From assembly GCF_009389715.1 (NCBI RefSeq), contig NC_052400.1:21297674-21361673 (forward strand): 64,000 bases of DNA. Reading direction: 5' to 3'. Source of the DNA: Phoenix dactylifera. Taxonomy: Eukaryota > Streptophyta > Magnoliopsida > Arecales > Arecaceae. The position numbers and the translations under genes are program-made. Each line of letters begins with the position of its first letter. Positions within the stretch are counted from its first letter, which is position 1. The notes beneath the pieces were generated by a model. It worked only from the letters and a program-made list of their open reading frames with translations. It ran no database searches and was not told where the DNA came from. Of this stretch, positions 11,977-24,900 are shown in pieces.

Positions 11977-14021
11977 TTAGCATGCACGGCCGGCTCTGCA
12001 GCCGAGCGGACCGGCGTAGCGTGTGAGCCTTTTCACCCATGTCCCTGGTTTCGCCTTGATGAAGTCCTTCTTATCGAAATTGTTTTTGGCTGGAGCACCA
12101 GACTCGCGGAAGAAGGCTCCGTTCTGCATCAAGTCACCCTCAGATCTCCATGTCCAGTGCTTCCAGACATCTTCGGTCGCGTAATCCCTCTTGGTGATCT
12201 ACAGCAGCACCCAAACTTCTTTTCAGCTCGGCCGCTCCCTCAAATCCATTCTTTTATTTTTGTTGTGTTTATATTTATTCCGTACGTGTGTGTGGACTAG
12301 GACTTATTATAATGATGTGTGTGATATAAGACGATCCGAGAGAGTCGTTGGTGGGCTTTTACCTCCTTGGCGAATCTCATAGGGGGAGCAAGGAACCGGT
12401 TTCCTTGGCTGATGATGGTAGGGTGCTGGCTACCACCGATGGCATACATCATCCAGTGGGTGTAGTCATTGTTGACGACGTGGAAGAAGCCCCAGCGGCA
12501 CCTGCTCCAGAAATTCATGTATTAGATTCGACTGACACACAGTTAACCTTACCCAATTGCCAAGGATTCGCATGCAGATCCGAAATAGAGTATAGTGTCT
12601 CTCTTTTGCTTTGGCTTGCCCACCTCGGCATCCTCTGCACAAGGCCTTTCCCGAAGTGGTTGAAGGCAACAGTGACCTGCATTATCGAGTCCCTCTCGTT
12701 CGAATCGCTGGCACCGAACAGCAGCACCTGAATGAACGAACGAAGGGCTTGCATTAGTACTACTCCGGTCACTCATCAAGATAATTAAACAACAGCAACA
12801 ACAACATAACATGAGCGTGCGCGAGAGAGAGTTTGGGGTTGAAGAAGGATCGATATGTCAGTAAATTAAATTTGGAGGTGGTGGTGCCGTGGTGGTGGTA
12901 ACGTACGTCGTTGTGGCGGGCGAAGTGGCAGTTGGAAATGGTGATGGCAGTGGATGCCTCGATGGCATCGATGAGGCCGTCAGCACAGTTCCTCATGGAG
13001 CAGTGGTCGATCCAGATGTCGCTGGAGCCGTAGATGGAGATGCCATCGCCATCGCTCTTGGTCCTGAAGCCGTAGTGCCGGAGGGAGTCCCTGATCATGC
13101 CGCCGTTGCCGGGTTTGATGTCATGGATGTGGAGGCCGTGGATGATGACGTTTTGCACGAACTGGATGCTTATCTGGGCGCCGAAGGCGATGTGGACGTT
13201 GGCCCCGCGGGCGTCGATGGTCTTGTTGCTGTTGATGATGAGCTCCTCGGAGAGCCTGATGATCATGTCGCGAGCGAAGATGATCCAGAGGGGCCGGTCC
13301 TGGATGACGCCCCACCGGAGCGTCCCGTACTTGGGGTTCACCAGGTCGTTGTCGGAAGGATCGGTCACCACGTAGAAGTCCCCGTCCCTGCCACCCACGG
13401 CGTTGCGACCGAACCCCTTCCCACACGACGCCAGCTTCTTGCGGTCTTTGATCCAGTCCTTCTGGCACCTCCAGCACCGGTCGATCGGGTTGCTGGCCAC
13501 GCACTGCCCCTGCCGGAACTTGTCTGCACGGACGGCTTTCAGGCCTCTCCGAGTGCTGTTGCGCGCCTGCGCCAGGGCCCTGCATGCACCCCACATCCAT
13601 CCACCCATTCATTCATTCATTCATGACCTTTTAGGAGGAGAAGAAGAGCGACAAGTTGAATGGTAAGAGCACGTCATGGATCGATCGCAAATGGTTTTTC
13701 GGCAACTAACCGACCATGTTCATGGGAGCTACGCAAATCTAGCTAATCTGAATTACGTACGTACGTGAAGAAGACACGGATCCAAGCATGCCGCGAGAGG
13801 GGGGGAAAGAGGGGGGCTTACAAGTGAACGGCCTGATTGAAGTGGTTGGTGACGCCCTCGGGGTCGGGGTGGTAAGCGGCGCGGGATCTAGCGAACGCCT
13901 CTTCCGCCTTCTTCTGCCAGTGGTCGTCAAGCTCCGCGACATTGGCGCCGGACAGGGCAGCAGAGGCCAGGAAGAAGAGGGAGAAGAGGAAGAAGCTGGG
14001 TTTGGTATGGAGGCCCTCCAT
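11977..14021 (-). CDS. Pectate lyase, polysaccharide lyase family 1, complete (445 aa)
   Basis: A secreted enzyme that cleaves de-esterified pectin in the cell wall by Ca2+-dependent beta-elimination. Five exons, minus strand: 14021-13822, 13579-12907, 12727-12624, 12501-12363, 12198-11977 (1338 nt including TGC TAA), all with GT-AG introns and frame maintained. Residues 1-28 form a signal peptide with the hydrophobic core [14 protein letters not shown]. Residues 30-66 resemble the Pec_lyase_N region ([12 protein letters not shown]). The right-handed beta-helix catalytic domain follows. Conserved sites include SDGDG (242-246) and WIDHCS (256-261), DGLIDAI (267-273), and the catalytic-arginine block QRMPRCR (322-328) followed by [12 protein letters not shown]. 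Length fits plant PL1 enzymes, which often have pollen or fruit-softening roles. The C-terminus ends in LGCRAGRAC. Exon 2 has high GC content, as is common for grass and palm genes. The gene appears intact. Confidence 0.95.
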
Positions 14022-14270
14022 TGTCAGCTGCCGGACCTTATCGCTCTCTCCTAATTCCTTCTTCTGTTGATGTTCGTATATATGCATCTATATATCTCTA
14101 TGTAATATATATTTCTATTATCTTTGGGGTGGGTGGTTGTGGAGGGGTTCGGTATAGTCTAGGAGACCACCAGACCCGACCAGACCAACCGACCAGACCC
14201 ACGAAGACTAGGGAGGCAAGATCATGGTCCGCTCGGCATTCAGTGGGGGTCACAATGAGGAGGGAGGACG

Positions 14271-14278
14271 TTTATATA
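14271..14278 (-). promoter_or_regulatory. Candidate TATA box for pectate lyase
   Basis: On the minus strand this reads TATATAAA, about 250 nt upstream of the start codon at 14021. That would give a 5' UTR of roughly 220 nt. A weaker alternative is the ATATATA tract near 14089-14095, which would give a UTR of about 40 nt. The sequence alone does not decide. Confidence 0.4.
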
Positions 14279-14289
14279 AGGGGGAGGGC

Positions 14290-15933
14290 GTAGCTCAAAA
14301 TAGAAACAAGGTGTTGAACCAAAAAATAAATAGAAATAAGGTGGGAGGGCGAGAGAACGACGGGCCGAGGGGAGAGCCAATGGTGGTGGTCACCCACCCT
14401 GCGCGATAGACGGCCGGCCATTGAGCTTGTCTCGCTGTTGTTTTCTTCCCCCACCCCTTTTTTTTTTTCTTCGTTTTCTATTTATTTCTCGGCCTTCCTT
14501 TGGAGGGGAGGGGAGGGGACGGGGGGATCTGAAGGGTTCCAAGTCCGTTGGAGCTTTTGCAGGGAGCGCGGGGAAATAATAGGCTGCTGACAAGCTGCGT
14601 GTGGCTCTGATCATAAACACGTGGCCCCTAAGATCTGAAAATGATATTAATAATCGATAGCATATTATGAAGATGGTATCTACCACCTAACCCTTACCGA
14701 GATTATGGCTGCATGCAACTAATGCAGCTTCCATCCAGTATGTTGATAGTGTCACGATCTGTTAACTTTTAGGAAGATTTGGTTGATATTGAATGATGAA
14801 AAGAGGTCACATTTTCCTGAATTTTTGTTATATTATTAATTTATGTTTATGGTCTATTTATGTCACACTCCACACCCAGCATCTAGATTGGCCATGGCGT
14901 GGAAGTTATCATAACTAAACATCCGAACTCATTTTAGTCCAGGAGGAGCCCACTTCAACATTTTGTTGGCAAGCGAAGCCGAAGGCAACCTCTTACATGA
15001 CTCAATTATAGAGATAACTAGGAATAACCTGCACACGGGACACAGATAGCAAGATCGATCCAATTGAATTCGTATTAAAAATATATTGGAATCAAAAATC
15101 AAGAATTACCTATTTTATAGAGAAATATATTATATGCATTGATAATTTTAAATATTTTGAACAAACAAAATTTAGATATATTGCAAAGAAAAAGCTGAAA
15201 TATTTCATATTTCATCAATTGAATTTTTATTAAAAAAATAATAACAATAGATGAAAAATATTATTTTGACATTATAAGCAATTTTTATAATAGGGTGGGG
15301 GCTCGAAGTGGTACACGTTCGTGATTCACCTCATCCTCAAGTTTTGGTGATTGTAGACGACGTGGGCTTGAGACAAGGGACTCGGCGGCGGGGTTGGAGG
15401 CCCAAAGTAACGAGACCGCATCATCCACCAGGCACGATCCTCCAATGAAGCCCAAGCCCATTACCTAAGGGAGGCCCCTGCAAGCCCATGTGTGATCTCG
15501 CACCAATGTGACACGTCTAAAAGACCTGAAGGGGAGCTCACACCGTGCCGTTCCGGTCTACTTCCGCAGAATGATCAGAGCGGTCGCATGATCCCCATTT
15601 CTTGTTCTACAGTTTTGTTCAAGTAAAATAGCTGACAGAACCATCCAAGTTAATAATGCCCGCTGTAATGTAACAGAAGCTCAAGTGAATACCGTTTGCA
15701 GCTTCCCTTTCAGTAATGTCTGTTGAGGTCGAAACTTTTGCATGGCAAAACATGTTCGTGTGCACATATTAGAGAGACAGAGAGAGAGATCTAGGGATCT
15801 TTAACGATTGATAATGCAATTTATGTTAAATTATTCATGTACATACCAAAGTTGCCTAGTTCAAGTACGAGGCCTAAGCAAACATTGCCTCAGCACCGCT
15901 GGTAGTCGGGCCATGCTAAGAGGCAACGACCTC
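14290..15933. other. Intergenic stretch upstream of pectate lyase and downstream of SSRP1
   Basis: No coding exon is recognised. 14340-14560 is GC- and T/C-rich promoter-proximal DNA. 15050-15290 is very AT-rich. 15300-15560 is GC-rich, with repeated AAGCCCA-type words, and looks transposon-derived without a diagnosable end. A (GA)n tract lies at about 15773-15789. The SSRP1 3' UTR and polyadenylation site must lie in the last few hundred bases, below 15934. Confidence 0.45.
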
Positions 15934-18900
15934 TCACTCAGACTCGTTACCTGAATCTACGTTTATTGTAGGGCCGCCGCTCTTGTAGCCAGCCATGGCC
16001 TCCTTGTAACGCTTAGAATCCGCCCGTGCCATTGCTTCGAAAGGCTCCTTCTCCTCAGCTACACAAAAGATGAAGAAAATAACATTAAGTTAATGATATC
16101 AGCTCCTTGCATTTCGAATCTATTTTATTATAAACAGTCCAAGCATGGTGGAGATGTACATAGACACATAAGGGCGGCATGTCGACGCATATACACGGTT
16201 TTCGCTCAACAGGATTAGTGATGTAAAATATACAAGTCATAATATCCTAAAAACTACAGGGTACTAAGAAGTGCAAACCACTAGATAGTGGTGCCCCGTA
16301 GTACAAGTCCTGCCATCCCTGGAACTTACAGAATACCACTAATGGCAGATGTTCCAATACAGCTAATTTCCAGTTGGTGTCTATGACACCATGCTTTCCC
16401 TGTAAACAACCCCCCACATCAAAAATAACTTAGAGCAAAGACCAAAACATAATGGTTTCTTCATGTGCCTGTAAAGGCAACATGCATTGCTGATGGCTCG
16501 ATGCACAAAGTGCATGCGAACGAAAAGCATGGGTTGCAGGCACCCGACAACATACCCAGCTCTACATATAAATGTTCGGCAGCATGTTCCCAAGAAGCAT
16601 TTTTCTTCGCAGTTGACATTTTCACTGTATTTTCCAGAAATAGTTGGACACTGGTTAAAAAGGATCAGCTGTTCCCAGTAAGAAAAACATACCTGACATC
16701 TTTTTCCACCTTTCCCCAAGAGCCCTCCCAACGTCGGTAAATGACATCCCAGGATTGCTTTTCTTAATATTCTGCACAAAAACGAAATTACCTTCTCATA
16801 AACATTTTCCAAAAATGATAAAAAGTACTTAACAGCAATGGAAAATAAGAAATGGGTGTTCCATTACAGTCAAGAATACCGTCAAGAAAACCAACACACA
16901 TATCATAATTACAGGTCATGTTGAGTTATCACTGCTGTTTGATGCATCATTTTCTACTTTCCAAGTCAAGGAATCCAATAATCCTGCCAAAGCTCCTCGT
17001 ACAACGAAAATTAACATATACCTTGTGAGGTTCAGGTTTCCAATTTCTAATGATGTTTCAGTAAGGTTTAGAGGTTGGATGGACTGAAGCAAATGAAATT
17101 GCAAATATTTTTCAGTCAAGCAAGACAGGTATTAACCCGATCCAGTCATGTTCAGCGTCAGCCAGTTCACATGAAGATAAAACCAACCTCTGTCTTGAAT
17201 GGCTGTTTCTGGAAGAACCAAGGTTTATTTTGTTAGAAGTAGGACACAAAAAAAAAAAGTAGTTCGAAATACCAATTTCTTCACTGTATGATTCATAAGA
17301 AAATGATACCAACTGCAACTTGAAGGGAAATATTCCAAAGTCCATATTACTTGCATACCAACAAAACAAAGAAATTCATCAACATTTCTCCCAATATGAC
17401 AAATCTCAGACAAGTGTGGGATCAAAAAACAAAAATTTATTGTATTTATTGTTTTTTTTTTTTTTTTTTGGGGGGGGGGGGGGACCCATATTGATGAGAA
17501 TCCAAAAGTAGGAATATTGGTACTAAAAGGCTGGACAGCTCATTATTCAATGAAAGATTGCACCTCTGGAAGAAGTGAGGAGGTAGTATAGAAGACTTCA
17601 TGATCATTTTGAACAATATGAAACATTTCAGACAAATGCAGTAATAGAAATCAGGTATTCATTTTATTAAAGAGGGGGAAAAAGTGACAAGCATTTTGAT
17701 GAAAATGGCAAGCGTAAGAATCAAGGTAATAGGGTGGCCAGCTCATCGGAAGATCACACCACTAGAAGAGAAATTCATGAGCTAGTTTAATCACACAAAA
17801 GACTTCATAATCAGAATAACAGGTTGGAGAAAGTATTAGTGCATGAAAGTTTGGACTCCAGAGGACAGAAATTCTTTGAGGAGCTAGTGGAGTTCGCACA
17901 ACAAAAAAAAAAAAAAAAAAAACCCAAAAAAAAAATCATACAAATAAGCTGCAATACATTCGCCAGCATTTCGAAAGCAAACTTGATTCAGGGAGCATCA
18001 CCAAGGACTATCTCTTTAAAGTAAAACTCAAGGACAAAGTCAATCAGCAATATTGATGTGCACCCCAGGCCAAATCATTACCACATACTGTTCTATGAAT
18101 TGCGAAAGGTAGAATATTTTAAACATATTAGGCCATAGATGGCATATTTATTTTAGCCGGCCAACAAATGAAGCAGAGTACAGAATCAGGTTGATTACAC
18201 ACTATACAAGGATTTTTAGTAAAGATAATTCGTGCGCCAACAGTGAAAAGAACAACTATGTTTCTACAGGACATGCAACTTGCCTCTCTTTCAGCATTTG
18301 AAAAAAACATAAACCCTGACATCGCCCTTTTTGGTGCATTAGGATCCTTTTTCTTCTTCTGCCTTCTCTTCTTCGAGCCTTCTTCATCCCCATCCTTAGA
18401 TTTCCTCTTAGTAGATGATGCCTTAGTACCAACAGCTTCCTTTTTCAAATCCTTTGCAGCAGATTTCTGGATTGGCAAATTTAAGTAATTTCAGTTTTCT
18501 CAGCATATATCATCTGTCACAAGTCAAATTAGAACAAGAAAACCAGCCTCGAAAAGAGAACAATAAGAAAGTATTGTTTTCTCTTATACTTCTTTCTCAT
18601 CTCCACTTTCCCTCGCGTCAGACTCCTCTTCTTCAGAATCATCAGTAGGAGACCCACCATCATCCTCTTCAGCAACAAAATCCTCATCCTGCAATAAGAG
18701 GGGAAAAAAGATCAGCAGTGCCACGATTCATCTGCAACAAAATTAGACTGGTGAAATAAGTGACGGTAGAGGGCACCTCTTCATCACTTTCCTCGCCACC
18801 AGCCTCATTCTTTATTCGCTCTAGATGTGGATCAACAGCATCATCATCAGAATTCTGAAGAACAGCTGAAACACCGTTCGTGCCTTGCGCATCTCCAAGG

Positions 18901-21900
18901 TTCATAATCTTCAAACCCTTTCCACTTCATAAATCCAAAGTAGGAGTTAGACATCAGACAGCATCCAGGAAAGGGTAGTAAAAAATGAGGGCATCTTACC
19001 TAATGAAGTCAAAAAGGCTATGATATTCACTCCTCTGGATATTTCTGAACAGGTGTTCTTGATCATTTTTTAGCTTTACAAGGAGGTCAAAATAGTGAGA
19101 TGACACACTTGAACCTCCAGCACCATGCCTTTCAAATTCAACATACTCGATCTGCACCAGTATATTTAAATGTACAGCACGCACCACACTGAGCCAATAT
19201 ACCACAGACTAGCAGTTGGTTGCTCAAAATTGTATGTTCCACAACTCATTACCTCATCATGAAGAATGAGAGTAGGAGGTTTTGGTAGAAAGAAAAATCC
19301 TTTCTCAAGAGGATATAACAATCCATCTTCAGCTTTCAATGATGATTTGACTGCATATCCACCTTGACAACTACGGAATGAACCTACTCTTGTCACTTTG
19401 GCACCAGACAAACCACGCAAAACCTTAGTGAAGACTTCACTAGTTAGACCCTGCAGATGTAAAAACAACTTTAATTATAGCAATGCAAAAAACCACAAAC
19501 CCGACATGAAAATATAAAAAACAAATGCTCTCAAAACTCTTGAGACTGCAGATCTGAAGAGAAGCACTTCTCTTCTATGTTATCATAAGCTATAAATAGT
19601 GCCGAGGTGAGAGCTGCACGGGAGGGTTTTCGATATGCCCGACGAGTGTTGCAGGCTCGCTCCATTATTATAGAGGGCGACTCGGCCACTATTATAGGGT
19701 GGATCCAGGAGGGTCTGAGGGTGTCGGGGTGGGACCATCCCCTACTCCGAAACATTTGGGCCATGGGTAGAGATGGCGAGGCCTTTCTGACCAGGCATGT
19801 TTATCAGGAGGCTAATGGGGCCGCGGATTGGGTGGCCTCTTATGTGGCCAGTCACTCAGGCGGCATTTTGTGGATGCAGGGGGGAGAGCTGCCCAGGGCT
19901 CTCCGTGATATATTATTTTCTGACTTTATTAGGTGTCTCCGTACTCGTGTACTGTGAAGCGCCGGCCTAAGGAAAAAAAAAAAGAAAAAGAAAAAAGAAA
20001 AAAAAGCTATAAATAAATAAAGCAGAAATTTGACGTTCTCTATACGCAAGTATAGCATAGAAAGAAGCTAGTCAGGTTTATAAGAGATTGTCTCAGCTAC
20101 CATCAATCCCAATATCATCAAAACAATATTTGAGCTTGAAATTTCCACAGGAGACGATCATTCTTAAGATTCTGCAAGCGAGGACAGCAATAAGCTTAGA
20201 ATTCCATGCATTAGACTTTCCACCAGGAACAACAAGAGGCATATGAAGGTTAAGTATACTAGAACAGATTTATTGTTCATACACCCTATATTTATTGTTC
20301 CACAATTGCAGACAAATTTACAAGGTCCACTTAAATATCAGTTCTAACAAAACAAGACTGGGAAGAGGGGGGAAGAGACAATTCAAACAAAAAGTTGAGA
20401 TAGCAACATGATAATATGCAGTCTCAACATTTTAAAGAAGATCAATAATTACAAATTAGCACCATATACATCAAGACAAACCCTGTAAAAATGCCAGAGA
20501 TTCGGTAATTCAGGTAAAACCTTACAGCATCAAGTGTTGACTTGTACAAGGCAATATGAGACCACCCACACCAAAAGCACATCTGAGGTATTAAGGTTTG
20601 CTCGCTGCACCCGTACAAGCATTAAGGTAACCTTTTCAAGTGTTTAATTTCTTCAGCTGTGCCAACACAATGCAACAAGTGCTCACCACCTAGCTTTATG
20701 ACAGCTTTAGTGAACCAAGTAGATAATCCAAAATTCACCATCTCTGAGACAAAGAACTTGTGCACTGAATTCAATCTCAGCATGCCAGTCATAATTTGCA
20801 GACATGCAAAACAGTGGTTGTGATTGTATCATAGGAACCAGCAATTTCCAAATCCTAACTTGTTTCACTAGTCCAAACAAAAGTAAGTTCTTCTTAATTC
20901 TACATCCCTTAACTCTCTGCCACTCGAAGATAACTACTTTAAAGAAAAGGAAAAAGTGAAAGTTCCAAAAATTTGGGTGATCAAGGAATTGCATTTCAGT
21001 AGAAACCAAATTATGGCACGATACTGAGAAGCAATAGCCAAGTCTTGAGTTATGAAAGTCTACTTCACCTTATACGCTGCATCCAGTTTGTCCTTGTATT
21101 TTGTAGCTAGGAGCTCCTCGCTTAGGGACAGGTGCCTTTCAACTATAGCTTCTGCTTCAAACTATACCAAGGCAGAACAAATAGCATTTCACCATTAAGT
21201 GGGGCAATGATCAAAGTCAAATTGTGTGCCATCAAGGGAAAAGAGAAATAGCTTAACTACCTGAATAACAATATGCGGGTATAAAGTTTGTCCTTTGCGA
21301 ATTGGTGGGTCAAGTGTGATTATAACAAAAGTATGAGTTTGATTGGACTGCACAAAACACGATATAATATATTTATTACACTGTTCAAGGAAGAACTTAT
21401 TGTGATCATGCAAATGTTAAAGCAAAAATATTTAACATAAAAGCATAAAGTAAGACACCATTCTTTTAAAACCACAATAGCAGGGAGAAACTTCTTGGTA
21501 AGAATATTGACACAAAGAGCCCAACCTTTGGCAACAGGAAAAGTCGAACAACACTGCTATATTGAATCTTAAAATCAGTTGCCTGTCCTTGAAGCCGTAA
21601 GAATGAAAGGTGAAGCTCAACACCATACCTTCCTCTGCAGATGCAAAAAAAGAAATTATAAGCTTTTAAGGAAAAATTTACCCCCCCCCCCCCTTCGCGC
21701 TAAAAAAAAAAATCCACACCAAGAGAAAAGGAAAAAAAACGCATGCATGTAGTAGATAAATTGATTGATTCAATACGCAGTCAGCGAGTTCATGTGTACC
21801 TAGGTGTAAGAATTGCAATTCCTTCAAATGTGACAACGGCTTCTTCTGATGAACCAATATCCGCCAATGACAAGATTTTTTCTAGTAAAACCTAAAAATT

Positions 21901-24900
21901 AAAGGTTAAATTTCTTGTGGACTGACCATGGCAAAATCCAGCATTCAGCCAGATACACCAGCGCAAATTGATTTTATTTACCTGGGCTGGAGGACGATTT
22001 TCATCACCAACAAACTGAGTATTGGAAGTAGGTACATGAAAACTTAAATCCATCAACGAATCTTTCTAGAATCAGGGGAAAAAAAGCAGTCAGAGAGGCA
22101 TAGTAGAAAACACCAAAATGTACCAAAAACATACCAATGCAAATGAAAAACATAAATTTGCGAGAACATTGGAATAATTCTACTAATAGAATCAATAAAA
22201 CATAATCTCGTTGATTTTTTTAATAGAACATTCCAGTATGTTAATTAACTAAAGTCTACAGAGTACAGAGAAGATGACGAAAATATCAGGTTGCCTCACT
22301 CTCTCAGCCACCTCACTTTCTCATGCTTCTTGATTTCCATCTTTCCCAAGATCATCTTTCCACCCACCTCAGCAGTTTTCGATTGACATGGCAACAACTC
22401 ATGGTTGAGAGAAGCACAACAGCAGGGCACCACCCAATGTCGAACACACAACAGATGGATGCTTTTAAACAACATTTTGGAAGTTCAATTTCATTCATTT
22501 CATATGGATCAGACCAACATTCTGGAAGTTTAATTTCATTCACGTCATATGGATCAGACCAAATATCAGATAAACAGCAATACACTATCCCATCACGTTA
22601 GCTGTTTAAGCTACTGGTGAAAGGGTCAACCTTGTGTTTTTAGCCAGACTTGCAAAACTTTTTTGGACATGCAAAAACCATGCCACAATTATTCTTCCTT
22701 TTTTACAGGTTCAAAAGGACAATAGCCAAGACAGTACTTAAAGAATCCAGAAGGCAACAACATAAAAGTCAAAAAAGGAATGGAACCCTAAAATTAAACC
22801 TAATTCTTCATTTTCTAAATTAATGGTCCGGCATAAGCTACACTTGGCTCTTGGAATCAAAGGATGCTAGCCTTCTTTCCTTTTGGACTCTGTGGTGTGC
22901 AAGGTGTGAAGATATTGGGGCCTTACAGGATCGGTTGGTATTACATTTATGCTGAACAGTCTGGAAGGAAACAAATTCCAAGATTTTTCTTGGGGGAAAA
23001 GTTATTGTTTGTTCTGTTTTTCATACAGCACTGGCAATCTTTAAAGAAGTCATCTCTCCTCAAGCATAAAACAAATCTATATACCAGTCCACTTGGAAAA
23101 AATACCATCTATTGCTGTTTAACCTTTTACATTTTGCTTGGCAATCTCCTAGTTTGTTCTCCTTATATCTGATCCTGTATTTTTTTTGTTTTTATTTTTT
23201 GTGATGTTTTACTTTATTTATTTTAATAGATGCATGGGATTACCCTGCCTTTCTCTCTCTCCCAAAAAAAACAAAATTAATAGGCTGCTATTGACTCCCA
23301 GTGTAGAACTAAAATCAACCAGCACCATCATGCATTGAAGATAATGGCTTCCCAATCTAGAACTATTTACTTGTAAACAAGGAATGCCGTACCGGTCCGT
23401 ACCGGCCGGTACGGGCCGGTACGTACCGGTCCGGTCCCTGACCGGTACCGGACACAGATGAAAACCGGTATTTCCGGTTTTCTTCTGTGAACCGGCCGGT
23501 ACCGGCCGGTACCGCTTGGTACCGGCCTCGTACCGGTGCGAACCGGCCGGTTCGCACCGGTACGGTGTTTTTTTTTTGGGGGTGGGGGGGAACCACAGCG
23601 CCTTGCTGTGGTTTTTTTTTTTTTTTTTGATGGGAAAGAAAGTGGTACGGTACCGGTCCGGACCGGTACCGTACCGGTCCGGCCGGCCACCGGTACGCCG
23701 ATCCGGACCGGTACGGCGGACCTTGCTTGTAAACATATAATTACAAGCTAGTATTCTACATAATTTCTGGTCGTAAAAAGTGGTGTACCAATCTATGTAA
23801 CCAAAAATATCAACTCAAACCCATACAATCACTTGACACACGCCAGCACAAACAATAACTTTTGTTTCAAGCAAGATTCGTCGTACTGATACCGGATTCC
23901 GTAACAATGCCACACTAGCATAGTGTCAGTGCGGTACAATACTGAGTTTTTTGGCATACCAAGGATCAGTATGCCACTCGTACCAGTATCGAACCGGTAC
24001 GACACACCCGATACTGTCCGATACGGTACAATATAGCATACTATGGTTTCAAGGATAAAATATATAAGGATTCAGCGGCAAGATGAGTCAAGCAATATTG
24101 GCAAAATATTTACTAACTATTCTATGCCACGATTCGACCTGAAGATAGCAATATCCAATTAAAATAATAAGAGGCGGTCTATTAAAACCAACCTTCTATT
24201 CTCTGAGGTTTTGACATGGTAATGAAGTACAATAAGGCATCATATTTATATACAATCAAGATCGGCAAACTGTACTTATTAAACAAAGAAAAGCAGAGAA
24301 TTTATAACAAAGAAAGCACCACATTTATTTCCTAAGATCAAAACACATTCTTTATGGTTTATCGTTGATTCCAAAAGCGAATTATCAGTCGCATCAACTT
24401 CATGCACTAACTTAATTTCACATGAACTGTAAAGGAACAAAGACATTTCAATGTTTTTGATGAGTTTCAGTTGAACCATAATAGATACAAGAAAATAATA
24501 GGGACATAGAAGCTAGACTAGGACAGAAAAAGGATCCTAATTAAATACCAGAAAACAAGAGGATTGAATCGGAGTGGCACAGGAAACAAGAACAGAATAG
24601 TGGCAACATAGTCTAAAGATAACCTCAGTAACATAAACCAGCAGTCCTTATACAGAATAAACTACCATCACATAAATTCCAGAACAAATTTATAGCATGA
24701 ATTATGTCATCATATACCATCAACACGTTAAATTAAGCAATACGAAAATGAGGAACAGATAAAGAAAAAGAAAAAGGAAATTTATGTTCTCTGAAAAAGA
24801 GAATCCTGGACAATGCACTTGGATGGTTGTTTCCTGAACAAACCAACAGATATGTTGAGATTTACAGTCATGTGTTGATTCTCCGACAATATTTTGACCA

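Noticed and set aside
12889..13626. 245-codon plus-strand reading frame
   Set aside because: It lies exactly antisense to pectate lyase exon 2. The high GC third positions of that exon keep the opposite strand open, and its translation is Val/Asp/Gly-rich without a domain.
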